From the NCBI RefSeq assembly GCF_001995215.1, contig NZ_MUXN01000025.1, positions 288,340 through 352,339 of the forward strand: a DNA stretch of 64,000 nucleotides, written 5' to 3'. Below, piece after piece: positions 24,769 to 33,725 of the stretch (the stretch's first letter is position 1; every line of letters starts with the position of its first letter). Under the pieces are notes generated by a model. The model saw nothing but the letters and a program-made list of their open reading frames with translations, was not told where the DNA came from and made no database searches. The position numbers were made by a program, and so were the translations under genes. Source of the stretch: Amycolatopsis azurea DSM 43854 (lineage in GTDB: Bacteria; Actinomycetota; Actinomycetes; Mycobacteriales; Pseudonocardiaceae).

Positions 24769-27700
24769 CAGTTCTCCTCGAAGGTGATCGCGTCGACGTC
24801 GAACAAGCCGCCGGAACCGCCCTTGAACACGAGGAACAAGGAGCCGGTGCCGCCGGGGTCGGTGATGGCGGAGGCGGGAAGGTCGGCGTAGGTGTCCCAG
24901 CCGCCGGTGTTGGCGACGGTGACCGTCTGGACCAGCGGCCCGTCCACCGCGCCCGAGCGGACCTCGATCGTGCCGCCCTCGCCACCGGAGGAGACCCGGT
25001 AGCCGATGCCGCGGACGCCGACGAGGTTCACCGGGTCGAATTTGATCCAGTCACCGGATTCGATGTGGCCGACGCGTTTGCCGCCGCTGGCGCCGGCGTG
25101 CCCGACGACCTCGATCCCGCTGGACTGGGTGTAGAACTCCGCCTGCTTCAGCTTCGGCTGCAGGATGGACTCCGCGTCACCGGTGAGCGCGGGCACGCCG
25201 TTGCCGCCGTTGTCGGTGTAGCTGGCGTTGATGACGCCGAAGACGTTGGCGTCCGCGCCGTGTCCTTCGTCGGCGGGCGTGGCGATGGTGCCCTCACAGC
25301 CGGTCGCGCGGCTCAGCGGATGGCCGTGCCCCTCGTGGCCGAGGATGTATTCGACGGTCACCTTCGAGCAGTCGATCGGGTTGTCCTCCGCGTCGGTCAC
25401 CTCGACCTTGAACGGGACCATGTCGCCGAAGCTGAACACGCTGCCGTTGACCGGGGTCTTCAGCGTGACCACCGGCGCGGTGTTGCCGACGGTGACCACC
25501 ACGCTCGCCGAGCCGGTCAGCCCGGTGGAGTCGGTGACGGACAGCTTCGCCGTGTACTGGCCGTTCGCGCCGTAGGTGTGGGAAACCGGGGCGGCTTCGG
25601 TGGAATCGGTCGTGCCGTTCCCGTCGAAGTCCCAGGCGTAGGTGAGCGCGCCGCCGTCGGGGTCGTTGGTCCCGGCCGGGTCGAACTTGACGGTGAGCGG
25701 TGCTTGGCCGGACGTCTTGTCCGCGGCCACCTGGGCGATCGGGGTCTTGCGTCCCTTGGTGTAGTCGATGCGGTAGACGGCGGATTCCTTGGAGCCGCCG
25801 AAATAACCGGTGCCGTAGTCGAGGACGTAGAGCGCGCCGTCCGGGCCGAACTCGATGTTCATCGGGCGGACGAGGTCCATCGAGTCGAAGAACGGCTTGA
25901 TGGCGCCACGTTCACCGTTCTTGCCGACGGTGATCTCCTTGATCCAGCCGCGTTCCCATTCGTAGGCGAAGGTCTTGCCGTTGAAGTACTCCGGGAACTT
26001 CGTCTGCGACGGGTTCTTCGCGTCGTACTGATAGACCGGGCCACCCATCGGCGACTCGGGGCCGGTGCCGAACTCGGGCAGCGAACCGCCGTCGTAGGGG
26101 ATCCACGCCTTCTCGACCGGCGGCAGATCGGTCAGCCCGGTGTTGCGCGGGCTGGTGTTCTTCGGCTTGGCGCAGTCGAAGGCGGCGCCGGACTGCTTGG
26201 TGGCGAAGTCGTAGTCGATGAACGGCTGGTTGTCACCGATGCAGTACGGCCAGCCGAAGTTGCCGGGCTTCTTGATCAGGTTGAACTCGACGGTGCCACC
26301 AGGTCCGCGCTTGGGGTCGGCCGCACCGGCGTCGGGACCGTAGTCGGCGAGGTGGAGCCAGCCGGTCTTGCGGTCGACGGCGAACCGGAACGGGTTCCGG
26401 AAGCCCATCGCGTAGATCTCGGGCTTGGTCTTGGCCTTGCCCTTCGGGAAGAGGTTGCCTTTGGGGACGGTGTACTTCCCTCCTGTGCCGACCTTGATCC
26501 GCAGCACCTTGCCGCGCAGGTCGTTGGTGTTGCCGGAGCTGCGCTGCGCGTCGTACACCGGGTTGCGGTCGGCGCGCTCGTCGATCGGGGTGAAGCCGTC
26601 CGAGGAGAACGGGTTGGAATCGTCCCCTGTGGACAGATAGAGGTTGCCCTGCGCGTCGAAGTCGATCTCGCCGCCGGCGTGGCAACAGATGCCGCGTTCG
26701 GCCGGGACCTGGAGGATCTTCTGCTCGCTGGCGATGTCGAGCTTGTTGTCGGTGCCCAGCTTGAACCGTGAGAGCTGGTTGTACCCCTTGAACGGCTCGA
26801 AGTCCGCCGGGGTGCCGTTCTCCGGCGCGTCACCGGCCGGGGTGTTCAGCTTGGGCGCGTAGTACAGGTAGACCCAGCGATTCTTGGCGAAGTCCGGATC
26901 GATGGCGACACCCTGGAGGCCGTCCTCGTCGTGGTTGTAGACGGGGATCTGCCCGGCCAGCGAAGTCGTCGCCGACGAGCTGGTGTACCAGACGCGGCCG
27001 TCGCGCGAGGTGTGCAGGACGTCGCGGTTGGGCAGCACGGAAAGCGCGATCGGCTCGCCGGTCTTCTCCTCGCCCTTGGCCAGGGTGATCTGGTCGAAGT
27101 CCGCGTCGACCGGGTCTTCCTGGGTCTGTTTGGCGCAGCCCGCCTCGCTCAGCTTGGTGGCGTACTTGATGCCACCGGCCAGATGCTTGAGGAAGGCCGG
27201 CTCGGCGTAGGACTCCTTGGTGTGCCCGCCGCCGGTGTACCAGGAGCGGCCGCCGGAGTTCTCGTGGCACCAGGCGATCGGGTGATCGCCCATCGCGCCG
27301 TCACCGGGCTGGTAGCTCTTCTCGTCGAGGCTGGCGAGGACGTTGACCTTGCTCCGCGGGTTCGCGCGGTAGTTGTACCACTCGTCGGTGCGCGGCCAGG
27401 TCTCCGGAAGATCCACAGTGGACACGTGGTCGCGGTCCTCGACCTTGACGTTCGCCCGCTGGATCTGCGGGTGGGACTTGAAGTACGCCCCGACCAGGTC
27501 GCCGTACCAGGGCCAGTCGTATTCGGTGTCGGAGGCGGCGTGCACGCCCACGTACCCGCCGCCTCCCTTCACGTACCGCTCGAACGCGGCCTGCTGGTCC
27601 GCGTTCAGCACGTCACCGGTGGTGGAAAGCCAGACCACCGCGGTGAAACGCTTGAGGTTCGCGTCGGTGAAGGCCACCGCGTCCTCGGTCGCTTCCACAC

Positions 27701-27899
27701 CGAAGTGGTTCTGCGCCCCCAGTTCCTTGATCGCCTTGATCCCGTCGGGGATCGAATCGTGCCGGAAGCCCGCGGTCTTGGAGAACACGAGCACCGTCGC
27801 CGCTTCGTGCGCCGATGCGGAGTGCACCGGTAGCGCGACGCCTGTCAGAGCCGTGACCGTGGCTGTGACGAGCACACCCAGTCGTCGTTTCAAAGACAT
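24768..27899 (-). CDS. Secreted ThuA / PQQ-type sugar dehydrogenase / PKD / CBM6 protein
   Basis: A 1043-aa exported protein. The signal peptide (1-31) is followed by a ThuA domain (about 35-250, VLVFSKTAGFRHDSI and the HAASDTEYDWPWY core), a glucose/sorbosone-dehydrogenase-like propeller (about 270-715, with CCHAGGEIDFDAQGNLYLST), a PKD domain (about 720-805), an Ig-like linker and a C-terminal CBM6-like carbohydrate-binding domain (about 917-1043). GAAAGG is visible before the ATG at 27899. It is the first gene of the six-gene run and a domain-shuffled paralogue of the 1321-aa protein. It presumably docks on a polysaccharide and oxidises terminal sugars. Confidence 0.85.
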   Translation of the reverse strand: MSLKRRLGVLVTATVTALTGVALPVHSASAHEAATVLVFSKTAGFRHDSIPDGIKAIKELGAQNHFGVEATEDAVAFTDANLKRFTAVVWLSTTGDVLNADQQAAFERYVKGGGGYVGVHAASDTEYDWPWYGDLVGAYFKSHPQIQRANVKVEDRDHVSTVDLPETWPRTDEWYNYRANPRSKVNVLASLDEKSYQPGDGAMGDHPIAWCHENSGGRSWYTGGGHTKESYAEPAFLKHLAGGIKYATKLSEAGCAKQTQEDPVDADFDQITLAKGEEKTGEPIALSVLPNRDVLHTSRDGRVWYTSSSATTSLAGQIPVYNHDEDGLQGVAIDPDFAKNRWVYLYYAPKLNTPAGDAPENGTPADFEPFKGYNQLSRFKLGTDNKLDIASEQKILQVPAERGICCHAGGEIDFDAQGNLYLSTGDDSNPFSSDGFTPIDERADRNPVYDAQRSSGNTNDLRGKVLRIKVGTGGKYTVPKGNLFPKGKAKTKPEIYAMGFRNPFRFAVDRKTGWLHLADYGPDAGAADPKRGPGGTVEFNLIKKPGNFGWPYCIGDNQPFIDYDFATKQSGAAFDCAKPKNTSPRNTGLTDLPPVEKAWIPYDGGSLPEFGTGPESPMGGPVYQYDAKNPSQTKFPEYFNGKTFAYEWERGWIKEITVGKNGERGAIKPFFDSMDLVRPMNIEFGPDGALYVLDYGTGYFGGSKESAVYRIDYTKGRKTPIAQVAADKTSGQAPLTVKFDPAGTNDPDGGALTYAWDFDGNGTTDSTEAAPVSHTYGANGQYTAKLSVTDSTGLTGSASVVVTVGNTAPVVTLKTPVNGSVFSFGDMVPFKVEVTDAEDNPIDCSKVTVEYILGHEGHGHPLSRATGCEGTIATPADEGHGADANVFGVINASYTDNGGNGVPALTGDAESILQPKLKQAEFYTQSSGIEVVGHAGASGGKRVGHIESGDWIKFDPVNLVGVRGIGYRVSSGGEGGTIEVRSGAVDGPLVQTVTVANTGGWDTYADLPASAITDPGGTGSLFLVFKGGSGGLFDVDAITFEEN

Positions 27900-28010
27900 A
27901 GCAGTAGCGATCCTTTCGATGAGCGGCGGCGATCAAGGAAGGGGATGCGGGTGGAGAGCGCCTTTCCGGTAGGTGGGGACGGAGGGTGGCGGTCGGGAGG
28001 GAGTCGGGGT

Positions 28011-28058
28011 GGTCGTGAGTGGTAAGTGACGTTCTAACGTCACTTACCACTCACGACC
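28011..28058. repeat. 23-bp perfect inverted repeat (GTCGTGAGTG family)
   Basis: GGTCGTGAGTGGTAAGTGAC plus GTT (28011-28033) is followed by CT and its exact complement (28036-28058). It lies between the Ebo-like operon end and the start of the sugar-oxidation operon (253-bp gap), where it could act as a terminator or REP-type element. Confidence 0.75.
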
Positions 28059-28100
28059 CACTGGAGTGGTCAGCCCGTCGTACCCGAGCTGCCCTGGGAT

Positions 28101-28123
28101 GTTGCGAAAGCCACTTTCGCGAC
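28101..28123. repeat. GTTGCGAAAG hairpin
   Basis: GTTGCGAAAG (28101-28110) and CTTTCGCGAC (28114-28123) pair with one G-T wobble. A perfect version is at 45511-45533. It lies 30 nt past the phosphodiesterase stop. Confidence 0.6.
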
Positions 28124-28152
28124 ACGGGCCGACCACACCACTACGCCACCTC

Positions 28153-29526
28153 CTATTTCAGGCCTTGCAACGACAGCAACAACGGATGCACGTCGGTCGC
28201 CCCCACACGACCGGACGGCTGGAAGGCCGGGTCAGAGCACAGCAGCACCGGACCGTCCTCTGCGGAATCCGGCAGCCGCCCGTGCGAGCCACGCACCCAG
28301 CGCGGATCGGTCGGGACGACGTCCATCGCGTACCGGAGCCCGGCGAACTTCTTGGCCAGGTTCAGCCCGGCCCGCGCCTTGGCGAACTTGTCCTCCGGGT
28401 CGAAGAACAGCTCGGCGGGGTCGTAGCCCGGCTTGCGGTGGATCTCGACGCCGCGCGCGAAGTCGGGCTTCCGCTCGTCGTCGAGCCAGTAGTAGTAGGT
28501 GAACCACGAGTCCGGCTCGGCGACCGCGACGAGTTCGCCCGCGCGCTCATGGTCGATCCCGTAACGAGCTTGCGCCTCACGGTCGAGGACTTCGTCGACA
28601 CCGGTCAGCTCGCCGACGATCGAGCGCACCCGTTCGACATCGGCGGAGTCGCGGACGTAGACGTGCGCGACCTGATGGTCGGCGACGGCGAACGCGCGCG
28701 ACGCCCACGGGTCGAGGTACTCCATGCCCGCTTGGGTGTAGACCTCCAGCAGGCCCTCGCGCCGCAGTGCCCGGTTGATGTCGACCGGCCGGTGCACGTT
28801 GGTGATCCCGTATTCGCTGAGCGCGACCACGGTCGCCCCGGCGTTGCGGGCGTCGTCGAGCAGCGGCGCGAGCGCGTTGTCCAGTTCCCGCGCCGCCAAA
28901 GCGGCTTGCGGCGCGTCGGGACCGAACCGCTGCAAGTCGTAGTCCAGGTGCGGGACGTAGGTCAGCAGCAGGTCGGGCCGCTTCTCCCGCAGGATCTGCC
29001 GCGACGCGCCGATGACCCACTTGCTCGACTTGAGCGACGCCGTCGGGCCCCAGTACTGGAAGAGCGGGAACTCCCCCAGCGCGCCGGTCAGCTGATCGTG
29101 CAGCTCGGGCGGCCGCACGTAGGCGTCCGGCGACTTGCGGCCGTCGGCGTGGTAGATCGGCCGCGGGGTCACCGTGACGTCGGTGCTCATCCCCATCGCG
29201 TACCACCAGCAGACGTTCGCCGAGGTGTACCCGGGATGCGCCGCCCGCGCGGTCTCCCACAGCTTCTCGCCGCCGACGAGCCGGTTGTGCTGACGCCACA
29301 GGAAGATCTCGCCGAGCTCGCGGAAATACCAGCCGTTGCCGACGATCCCGTGCTGCGCGGGCATGAGCCCGGTGAGGAACGTGGATTGCGCGCTGCACGT
29401 GACAGCGGGCAGCACCGTGCCCAGCTCGGCCTGCCAGCCGTCCTTGGCGACGGCGGACAGTTTCGGCATGTCCCGCAACGCCTTCGGGGTCAGCCCGACG
29501 ACGTCGATGACGACCAGCGGCTTCAT
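28153..29526 (-). CDS. Alkaline-phosphatase-superfamily nucleotide pyrophosphatase/phosphodiesterase (EboF-like)
   Basis: A 457-aa metal phosphodiesterase-like enzyme. The first metal Asp is in VVIDVVGLTP; the nucleophile region is PAVTCSAQSTFLTG. Further ligands are in PHLDYDLQRFGPD and VALSEYGITNV, and DHQVAHVYV lies near the end. No signal peptide is seen. The ATG at 29526 overlaps the upstream TIM-barrel stop (ATGA). It is last in the Ebo-like operon. Ebo clusters carry a phosphodiesterase of this superfamily, but the natural substrate is not established. Confidence 0.85.
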   Translation of the reverse strand: MKPLVVIDVVGLTPKALRDMPKLSAVAKDGWQAELGTVLPAVTCSAQSTFLTGLMPAQHGIVGNGWYFRELGEIFLWRQHNRLVGGEKLWETARAAHPGYTSANVCWWYAMGMSTDVTVTPRPIYHADGRKSPDAYVRPPELHDQLTGALGEFPLFQYWGPTASLKSSKWVIGASRQILREKRPDLLLTYVPHLDYDLQRFGPDAPQAALAARELDNALAPLLDDARNAGATVVALSEYGITNVHRPVDINRALRREGLLEVYTQAGMEYLDPWASRAFAVADHQVAHVYVRDSADVERVRSIVGELTGVDEVLDREAQARYGIDHERAGELVAVAEPDSWFTYYYWLDDERKPDFARGVEIHRKPGYDPAELFFDPEDKFAKARAGLNLAKKFAGLRYAMDVVPTDPRWVRGSHGRLPDSAEDGPVLLCSDPAFQPSGRVGATDVHPLLLSLQGLK

Positions 29527-30602
29527 GCGGAAACCCCTTCCTTGACCAGGTTCGCCTTCGCCCACTCGAGTTCGGCGGCGATCCCGCCGACGAGGTCACC
29601 CGCGTCCGGGAGCACGCTCCAGGTGTAGGTCTCGACCTCGATGTGCGGCTCGCCGGGCAGCCCGGCGGCGACGGCGCGCAGGACGTCCGTCGTGGTGGCC
29701 AGCGGCGCCGCCGGGGCCTGGTGCAGCGGCATGTGGAAGTGCACGCGCCACGGGCCCTCCCCCGGCAGTTCCGTCCAGGCTTCGGGCAGGTCGTCGGCCT
29801 TGTGCACTGCACCGCCCGAAAGCTCGCGGACCTGGTGCAGATAGCGAGGTTCGGCGAAGGCGGCGAGCGCTTCGCGGGCCTCGGCCGGCTTTTCGACGTG
29901 CAACGCGGCGGAAGCCTGCACCTTGACGACGTCCACATCGGACTCGGCGATCGCCTTGAGCGTCTCCGCCGGGTCGGCGAACGACACCGCGAGGTGACAG
30001 GTGTCCAGGCACAGCCCGACGTACTCCGGGTCGACGCGGCCGGACAGCCAGCCCAGCGCGTCGGCGACGGTGTCGAGCACGCACCCGGGTTCGGGCTCGA
30101 CGGCCAGCCGGATCGGCCGGTCGCCGGTGGCCCGGATCGCGCGGACGACCTGTTCGAAGGCCACGGCCGCGCTGTGGTCGTCGTGGTCGGTCCACGGTTC
30201 ACGCCAAGCCAACGGCAACGTCGAGATACTGCCGTATGCGGCATCCTCGGCGAGCAGATCCGACAGCACCGTGACGCAGTCGATCGTGTACGCGGCCCGG
30301 TCCGAATGAGTCCATTCAGGACGGTAGACGGCGTGCTTGACGACCTCGTCGTGGAACCCGCCGTACGGGAACGCGTTCAGCGTGTACACACTGAGCCCGC
30401 GTGCGTCGAGTTCGGACCGGAAGGCTTTGCGCGCCTGAGGATCGCCGGCGAGCCCGCGCGCGACCGGTGCGGAGAGCCACAGCCCGACGCCGAGTTTGTC
30501 GTCGCCCAGCCGCTCGCGCACCGGGAGCGCGTATCGCTCCAGCTGTGCGACGATGCCGTCGACGTCTTCGGCGGGATGGACGTTCGTGCAGTAGGAGATC
30601 AT
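29523..30602 (-). CDS. EboE-like TIM-barrel protein
   Basis: A 359-aa sugar-isomerase-like TIM barrel beginning MISYCTNVHPAEDVDGI, the hallmark start of the metabolite-traffic protein EboE. Later segments LAVEPEPGCVLD and VGLCLDTCHLAVSF hold the likely metal ligands. The start at 30602 overlaps the TatD-like gene by 4 bases; upstream in-frame sequence to 30722 is its shadow. EboE is implicated, from cyanobacterial work, in moving an intermediate to the periplasm. Its biochemistry is unknown. Confidence 0.82.
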   Translation of the reverse strand: MISYCTNVHPAEDVDGIVAQLERYALPVRERLGDDKLGVGLWLSAPVARGLAGDPQARKAFRSELDARGLSVYTLNAFPYGGFHDEVVKHAVYRPEWTHSDRAAYTIDCVTVLSDLLAEDAAYGSISTLPLAWREPWTDHDDHSAAVAFEQVVRAIRATGDRPIRLAVEPEPGCVLDTVADALGWLSGRVDPEYVGLCLDTCHLAVSFADPAETLKAIAESDVDVVKVQASAALHVEKPAEAREALAAFAEPRYLHQVRELSGGAVHKADDLPEAWTELPGEGPWRVHFHMPLHQAPAAPLATTTDVLRAVAAGLPGEPHIEVETYTWSVLPDAGDLVGGIAAELEWAKANLVKEGVSA

Positions 30603-31462
30603 TTGCGGGCACCTCGCAACACCGAGTTGCCCTCGAACGTCACTGCCTCGCCGGTGAACCCGGGCAGCGGGTCGAGCGTGAGCCGTCCACTTTGGTCGTA
30701 GAACGCGACAGGGTTCTGCCACAGCACCTTGTCGACGTCGGCGTCGGTGAAGCCGCCGTCGAGCATCGCCTGGCCGGTTTTGGCGGTCTTCAAGGGATCC
30801 GAGCGGCCCCAGTCCGCGGCCGAGTTGACGATCATCTGATCAAGCCCGTACTGGCGCAGGATCTCGACCATCCGGTGTTCGTCCATCTTGGTGTCCGGGT
30901 AGATGGAGAAGCCCATCCAGGCGCCGGAATCCTTGACCAGCTTGACGGTGACCTCGTTGAGGTGATCGACGATGACGAGCTCCGGTGCGATACCGGCTTC
31001 CCGGACGACGTCGAGAGTGCGCTTGGTGCCTTCGAGCTTGTCGCGGTGCGGGGTGTGCACCATCACCGGGAGGTCGTGCTCCAGCGCCATCGCCAGCTGC
31101 TGGGAAAAGACCTCATCCTCTTCCTTGGTCATCGAGTCGTAGCCGACCTCGCCGACCGCGACCACGCCGTCCTTGGCCAGGTACCTCGGGAGCACGTCGA
31201 GCACCTCGCGGCAGCGAGGGTCGTTGGCCTCCTTGGGGTTCAGCGCGATCGTGCAGTGGTGCCGGATGCCGAACTGCGCGGCGCGGAACCGTTCCCAGCC
31301 GATGAGCGCGTCGAAGTAGTCGGTGTACGAGCCGACACTGGTACGCGGCTGCCCCAGCCAGAACGCGGGTTCGACCAGCGCGCGGACACCGGCCGCGTAC
31401 ATGGCTTCGTAGTCGTCGGTGGTCCGGGAGGACATGTGGATGTGGGGATCGAAGATGCGCAC
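30599..31462 (-). CDS. TatD-family metal hydrolase (EboB-like)
   Basis: A 287-aa amidohydrolase-fold protein with a GTG start. The N-terminal metal motif FDPHIHMSS, the middle VAVGEVGYDSM and MVHTPH, and VIVDHLNEVT fit the TatD/EboB pattern of a binuclear metal site. GTG at 31462 is 2 nt after the EboA-fusion stop. It is the third enzyme of the operon. TatD relatives cut DNA, but EboB members are thought to act on a small metabolite. Confidence 0.85.
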   Translation of the reverse strand: MRIFDPHIHMSSRTTDDYEAMYAAGVRALVEPAFWLGQPRTSVGSYTDYFDALIGWERFRAAQFGIRHHCTIALNPKEANDPRCREVLDVLPRYLAKDGVVAVGEVGYDSMTKEEDEVFSQQLAMALEHDLPVMVHTPHRDKLEGTKRTLDVVREAGIAPELVIVDHLNEVTVKLVKDSGAWMGFSIYPDTKMDEHRMVEILRQYGLDQMIVNSAADWGRSDPLKTAKTGQAMLDGGFTDADVDKVLWQNPVAFYDQSGRLTLDPLPGFTGEAVTFEGNSVLRGARK

Positions 31463-31464
31463 GG

Positions 31465-32880
31465 TCAGCGGCCTTCCTTGAGCAAGGCGAGGGCGTCGGC
31501 GGGAACGTCACGTCCGGCCGCCCTGCGTTCGTCGGCGAAATCGGCGAGCATCCGCTTCAGCTCGTCGTCCGCGCGGGTTTCGAGGTCCGCGACGGCGGCC
31601 AGCGGCACGCCGACGAAGACGCATTTGAGGACGCCGTGACGCCAGGTGTGGTCGTCCAGGAACCGGGCGAAGTCACCCATGGCGGCGGCGACCAACCTGA
31701 TGTCGTTGGCGCGCAGGGCGTCTTCGACCAGTTTGATCCCGGCATCGGTGACCTCGGCGCCCGGGGACTCCAGCGCGCCGAGCGCCCGCAGGACCCCGCG
31801 CCGCTCGGCGTCGTCGCCGAAGCGGTAGAGATCGCGCAGTTCCGCGGCCAGCGCGGCGTCGTCGAGGACGTCGGACAGGACCGTCACCAGCCGGACCCGC
31901 GCCCGGTCGTCGACGGTGCCGTGGACCAGGCCTCGCGGATCCGTGTCCGGCCGCAGCGCTTCCCGGCCGACCTCGCGGCCGACGGCCGGGAAGAGCACGC
32001 CGATCACCGACGGCTTCTCCCGGATCCGGCGTTCCGCCTTGGCCGACCACGTCTGCGGCATCGCGGCGGTGAGCGCCTCGAAGGCCCGGCGCGCGGTGTC
32101 CGGCGCGGCGTGGCTGTGCCGGGGCAGCTCGACCGCGGCCAGCCCGGTGTAGCCGATCTCCGCCAGCGCGGAGAGCGTCCCGGGCAGATCCAGATGCCCG
32201 TCGCCGAACTCCAGATGCTTGTGGACCCGCGGCAGCATGTCGTCCAGCTGCACGTTCCACAGCAGCGGGCCGGCGAGGCGGACGCATTCGGCCGCGTTGA
32301 CCGGTTCGACGGCGACACAGTGCCCCACGTCGAGCGTGACGCCGAACAGCTCCGGCTCGCCGAGTTCCTTGCGCAGGTCCAGGACCTGGCTCAGGTGCTG
32401 CACCAGGTGCCCGGGCTCGGGTTCCATCGCCAGCCGCACGTTCAGCCGCGCGGCGTGCTCCAGGACCGCCGCGACTCCCCCACGCAGCCGGGACCACGCG
32501 ATGTCGTTGTCCATAGTGGACACACCTGACCAGAAGGAGACGCAGTCCGCGCCGAGGTCCCCGGCGATCCGCAAGGCCCGCGCCAGGAAGTCGATCCGCA
32601 GTGCGGGGTCGTCCGAGAGCAACGTCGGCGAGTGCTTGCGCCACGGGTCGAGCAGGTACCGCGCGCCCGTCTCGATGACGACCCGGTTCAGGCCGAGCGC
32701 CGAAAGCCGGGAGGCCACGTGGTCGACCTGCCGCGCCAGATCGTCGGCGAACGGGTCGAGGTGGTCGTGGTCCAGCGTCAGCGCCACCCCGGTGTACCCG
32801 AGGTCGGCGATCACCGCGAGCGCGTCGTCGAGGCGGTGGTTCGAGAAGCCGTTGGTGCCGTATCCCAAGGAGAACGTCAT
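31465..32880 (-). CDS. TIM-barrel sugar isomerase-like and EboA fusion
   Basis: A 471-aa fusion. Residues about 1-275 form a xylose-isomerase-like TIM barrel (GYGTNGFSNHRLDDAL, VIETGARYLLDPWRKHSP, MEPEPGHLVQH, VTLDVGHCVAVEPV). Residues about 300-465 are an alpha-helical EboA domain (RGLVHGTVDDRARVRLVTVL ... ARFLDDHTWRHGVLKCVFVG). In cyanobacterial Ebo clusters EboA is usually a separate protein. The ATG at 32880 overlaps the prenyltransferase stop (ATGA). The fusion suggests that the helical EboA module works directly with the barrel on the same substrate. Confidence 0.82.
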   Translation of the reverse strand: MTFSLGYGTNGFSNHRLDDALAVIADLGYTGVALTLDHDHLDPFADDLARQVDHVASRLSALGLNRVVIETGARYLLDPWRKHSPTLLSDDPALRIDFLARALRIAGDLGADCVSFWSGVSTMDNDIAWSRLRGGVAAVLEHAARLNVRLAMEPEPGHLVQHLSQVLDLRKELGEPELFGVTLDVGHCVAVEPVNAAECVRLAGPLLWNVQLDDMLPRVHKHLEFGDGHLDLPGTLSALAEIGYTGLAAVELPRHSHAAPDTARRAFEALTAAMPQTWSAKAERRIREKPSVIGVLFPAVGREVGREALRPDTDPRGLVHGTVDDRARVRLVTVLSDVLDDAALAAELRDLYRFGDDAERRGVLRALGALESPGAEVTDAGIKLVEDALRANDIRLVAAAMGDFARFLDDHTWRHGVLKCVFVGVPLAAVADLETRADDELKRMLADFADERRAAGRDVPADALALLKEGR

Positions 32881-33725
32881 GTGGGGCTCACCTTCCTCGA
32901 CAGCTTGCGGGCGATCGGCAGCGCGGCCGCGACCAGCGCCGCCCCCAGGACCGAGCCCTTGGCCGTGACCGCCGCCTGGAGCGGGACCATGCCGTGGATG
33001 CCGGACTTCGTCGCCGAACGGACGGACTTCGCCGACGGATCGCGGACGGCGTCCGCCTGAGCCCTGCCGACCAGGCCCGCGTAGCCCGAGCCGGCGGCCA
33101 TCGAGGCCGCGCGATGCCAGCCGCCCCGCGCCGGCCCGGTCAATGCCAACGTTGTCGCCGCACAGCTGGTGGCGAGTGCGGCACGGGCCGTCGCCGGGTT
33201 CGCGCCGTGGACCTCACCGGTGGACAGGGCCGTGACGCCCAGCGTGTGGACGCCCACCGCGGCCGCCGCGGTGAGAGCACGGCGGGTTTCAATCCCCGCA
33301 CCGAGCAGGACGTCGAGCGTGCGGCAGGCCGCCATCGCCACCGGTCCGGCCGGGGTCGGTTTGAGCACGGTGTCGTAGGCCCAGACCGAAGCGGCCAGGG
33401 GGACCGCGACCCGCATCGCCCGGCGTCCGCCGCCGAGAGCGGCCAGGCCCAGGCCCGCCGCGGTCAGCGCGGCACCGGTGGTGAGCGCCGCGCCCGCGCT
33501 CACCCGCCCGGACGGGATCGGCCGCTCGGGGCGCTCCACGGCGTCGAGCTTCCGGTCCGCCCAGTCGTTGAGGGCCATCCCGGCCCAGTAGAAGGCGACC
33601 GAGGACAACGGCAGCAGCAGCCGTCGCCCGGTCATCTTGAGCCCTGCCGCGGCGGATCCGGCGACCGTGTCACCGAGCACCGTCAGCGCGGCGGGCGCCC
33701 GCACGAGTTCTACGTAGGCCTTCAC
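32877..33725 (-). CDS. UbiA-family prenyltransferase (EboC/SCO3242-like)
   Basis: A 282-aa membrane prenyltransferase with about eight TM helices. The first Asp motif NDWADRKLD (NDxxDxxxD) binds the prenyl diphosphate through Mg2+ and is followed by RPIPSG. The second motif region is degenerate (YDTVLKPTPAGP...RTLD). The GTG start at 33725 overlaps the MIPS stop (GTGA); the longer frame to 33974 is a shadow. It would attach a polyprenyl chain to a cyclic acceptor, possibly an inositol derivative made by the coupled synthase (inference). Confidence 0.85.
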   Translation of the reverse strand: MKAYVELVRAPAALTVLGDTVAGSAAAGLKMTGRRLLLPLSSVAFYWAGMALNDWADRKLDAVERPERPIPSGRVSAGAALTTGAALTAAGLGLAALGGGRRAMRVAVPLAASVWAYDTVLKPTPAGPVAMAACRTLDVLLGAGIETRRALTAAAAVGVHTLGVTALSTGEVHGANPATARAALATSCAATTLALTGPARGGWHRAASMAAGSGYAGLVGRAQADAVRDPSAKSVRSATKSGIHGMVPLQAAVTAKGSVLGAALVAAALPIARKLSRKVSPT

